Assembly: GCA_964478455.1 (NCBI GenBank)
Contig: CAYZJD010000240.1
Location: 1-7,396, forward strand
DNA from: CAYZJD01 sp964478455
Lineage (GTDB): Bacteria; Acidobacteriota; Terriglobia; Bryobacterales; Bryobacteraceae
Length of the DNA: 7,396 nucleotides
Reading direction: 5' to 3'
Notes under the pieces: model-generated
What the model was told of the DNA's origin: nothing
What the model saw: the letters and a program-made list of their open reading frames with translations, nothing else
Databases searched by the model: none
Position numbers and translations under genes: made by a program
Shown here: positions 5,600 through 7,396 of the stretch, in pieces
How positions within the stretch are numbered: the stretch's first letter is position 1
Layout of the letters: each line of letters starts with the position of its first letter

Positions 5600-7396
5600 T
5601 CGTTGCGTTCGCGGCGGCATCGGCGGCGGCCGCGAGCGAGACCTGGAAATCGCAGGGCGTCATCCACACCGATGATTCGCCGTACGTGAAACTGCACAGC
5701 GTGCCGGTGCGGGCGGTGAAGCTCGGCGAGGGCTTCTGGTCCAAGCGCATGCAAGTGAACGTGGACAAGAGCATTCCGACGATGCTCGAGCTGCTGGAGC
5801 AGCACGGGGTCGTCGACAACTTCCGGCGCTTGACGGGCAAGGCGAACGCGGCCCGGCGCGGGCCGCTTTACACCGACTCGGACATTTACAAGTGGCTCGA
5901 AGCGGCGGCGTTCGTGCTCCAGTCGGGCGACCGGCCGGAGCTGCGCGCCACCATGGACCGGCTCATCGAAGAGATCCTGGCGGCGCAGGAACCCAGCGGA
6001 TACCTCAACACTTACTATGTTGACGAGCGCAGGCCGCTGAGGTTCAAAGAAATGACGCGCGGCCACGAGCTGTACTGCCTCGGCCACCTGCTGCAAGCGG
6101 CGGTCGCTTACTGGCGGGCGGCCGGCAACCGCCGCCTGCTCGACGGCGGAATCCGGTCCGTCAGCTACCTCTGCGACAACTTTGGGCCCGGCAAGGACCC
6201 GTTGCTAACAGGACACCCTGAGCTGGAAATGGCGCTGGTGGAGCTGTACCGCGTGACGCGCGACCGGCGGCATCTCGATCTGGCGCGGTACCTGCTGAGC
6301 GGCGTCGAGCGCGAGCGCCTCAAACTCCGGGACCATGAAGTGAAGTACATGTTCAGCGGCATTCCGTTCACTGGGCGCAAGCAGTTTGAGGGGCACGCCG
6401 TGCGGGCGATGTACGCCGCCTGCGGCGCCGCCGACTTGTACGCCGAGACCGGCGAAGCCGCTTACAAGCAGACGCTCGAAACGCTCTGGGACGATTTGGC
6501 CACGCGCAAGCTGTACATCACCGGCGGGGTCGGCTCGCGCCAAGCCGGCGAGGCCTTCGGCGAGCCCTACGAGCTGCCCAATTCGCAGGCCTACACCGAG
6601 AGCTGCGCCGCCATCGGCAGCCTGATGTGGAACTGGCGCATGCTGGCCCTCGCCGGCGACGGCAAGTACGCCGACATGATCGAGCGCGCTTTGTACAACG
6701 GAATCAACTCGGGCATGTCGCTGTCCGGGACGCTTTACTGCTACCGCAATCCGCTGGCGTCCCTGGGCGAGAACTTCCGCAACCCGTGGTACGACACCAC
6801 CTGCTGCCCGCCGAATCTTCAGCGGACGTTCGCCTCGCTGCCCGGTTACTTTTACAGCACCAGCCGCGAAGGGCTGTACGTCCACTTCTTCCACAACTCG
6901 GTCATGAGCTGGAAGCTGGAGGACGGCACGCCGCTCGAAGTGCGGCAGAAGACCGACTACCCGTGGAGCGGGACGGTGGAGATCACGGTCGCGCCCGCCC
7001 GGCCGGCGGACTTCACCGTGTTCCTGCGCATCCCCGGCTGGACCTCTTCGGCGCAGGCGACCGCCGGCGGAGAAACGAAATCCGTGAACCCCGGTGGATA
7101 CCTGCCGCTGCGGCGAAAGTGGCAGCCGGGCGGCCGCATCTTACTCCAGCTCGACGTCAAACCGCGTCTGACGGCCGCCAACCCCAGGGTCGCCGAGAAC
7201 GCGGGCAAAGTGGCGGTGGAGCGCGGTCCGCTCGTCTACTGCCTGGAGCAGGCCGACCAGAAAGACTTCTCGGTTCTCGATGCGCTGGTCGTCCCCCGCG
7301 CCGGTTTCCGCGAAGAGAACCGGCCGGAGCTGCTCGACGGCGTGATCGAACTGCGCCACCGCGGGGCTGTCTTTGCGCGGCCGCTGGACCAGGAGC
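5581..7396 (+). CDS. Exported DUF1680 / GH127-type beta-L-arabinofuranosidase (3' end outside window)
   Basis: Glycoside hydrolase of the DUF1680 group (GH127/GH146), whose studied members release beta-L-arabinofuranose using a zinc-bound cysteine nucleophile. The frame is open for 605 codons to the window edge; the family is usually about 600-660 residues, so only a short C-terminal piece is missing. The whole active site is visible by comparison with HypBA1 of Bifidobacterium longum: Glu324 (acid/base, in QAGEAFGEPYELPN), Glu340 and Cys342 (in YTESCAAIG), and Cys408-Cys409 (in TTCCPPNLQR). Cys408 is the likely nucleophile, and Glu340, Cys342, Cys408 and Cys409 are the zinc ligands. An (alpha/alpha)6 barrel is followed from about residue 420 by beta-sandwich sequence. 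The N-terminus GGRILIVAFAAASAAAA is a likely signal peptide, so it acts outside the cytoplasm. The start has GAGGG at 5572-5576. Its ATG lies inside the end of maf, 19 bases before the maf stop ends. Exact substrate is unknown; other sugars are cleaved by some relatives. Confidence 0.93.
   Translation, partial: MGGRILIVAFAAASAAAASETWKSQGVIHTDDSPYVKLHSVPVRAVKLGEGFWSKRMQVNVDKSIPTMLELLEQHGVVDNFRRLTGKANAARRGPLYTDSDIYKWLEAAAFVLQSGDRPELRATMDRLIEEILAAQEPSGYLNTYYVDERRPLRFKEMTRGHELYCLGHLLQAAVAYWRAAGNRRLLDGGIRSVSYLCDNFGPGKDPLLTGHPELEMALVELYRVTRDRRHLDLARYLLSGVERERLKLRDHEVKYMFSGIPFTGRKQFEGHAVRAMYAACGAADLYAETGEAAYKQTLETLWDDLATRKLYITGGVGSRQAGEAFGEPYELPNSQAYTESCAAIGSLMWNWRMLALAGDGKYADMIERALYNGINSGMSLSGTLYCYRNPLASLGENFRNPWYDTTCCPPNLQRTFASLPGYFYSTSREGLYVHFFHNSVMSWKLEDGTPLEVRQKTDYPWSGTVEITVAPARPADFTVFLRIPGWTSSAQATAGGETKSVNPGGYLPLRRKWQPGGRILLQLDVKPRLTAANPRVAENAGKVAVERGPLVYCLEQADQKDFSVLDALVVPRAGFREENRPELLDGVIELRHRGAVFARPLDQE

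Noticed and set aside
1..7396. CRISPR arrays, tRNA or rRNA genes, transposase genes, riboswitches
   Set aside because: No regularly spaced direct repeats, no tRNA-like or conserved rRNA sequence and no transposase frame was recognised; intergenic gaps are too short for most structured RNAs.

Overview
This is a gene-dense, high-GC bacterial chromosomal window with no sign of a plasmid, prophage or CRISPR array. The gene content suggests a heterotrophic soil or plant-matter bacterium, and Acidobacteriota (Bryobacter/Solibacter relatives) is my best guess. The clues are an exported DUF1680 arabinofuranosidase-type glycosidase, a DUF1573-like exported protein, a non-HemE uroporphyrinogen-decarboxylase-family protein and gatCA next to a DUF721/DciA gene. 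This placement rests on gene style and base composition only; no 16S or marker comparison was possible.

Layout. Left block (+ strand, 1-2071): the probable tail of an unidentified gene, then a secreted cysteine-free Ig-like (DUF1573-type) protein, then a zinc-dependent UroD/MtaA-family methyltransferase-like protein 9 bp downstream. A short hairpin fills the convergent gap at 2071-2091. Middle block (- strand, 5005 down to 2100): dciA-like (DUF721), gatC and gatA form a tightly coupled operon, with a TTGA overlap and a 1-bp gap. A 102-bp element made of perfect 34-bp inverted arms follows, and then a manganese-type superoxide dismutase gene with its own strong ribosome binding site. Right block (+ strand, 5039-7396): a Maf nucleotide pyrophosphatase starts only 33 bp from the divergent dciA-like gene. 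It overlaps by 19 bp a DUF1680/GH127-type glycoside hydrolase that runs off the right edge.

How the genes work together. GatC and GatA are two of the three subunits of the tRNA-dependent amidotransferase; gatB is not in the window. DciA (replicative helicase loading) and Maf (nucleotide house-cleaning) are housekeeping neighbours. SodA handles superoxide. The UroD-like protein probably belongs to one-carbon/corrinoid metabolism rather than haem synthesis, because the HemE signature is missing. The glycosidase points to degradation of arabinose-containing plant polymers.

The only structure that genes do not explain well is the 34-bp inverted repeat at 2775-2876. One arm supplies the last three codons and the stop codon of gatA. 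I found no convincing undescribed multi-gene system.
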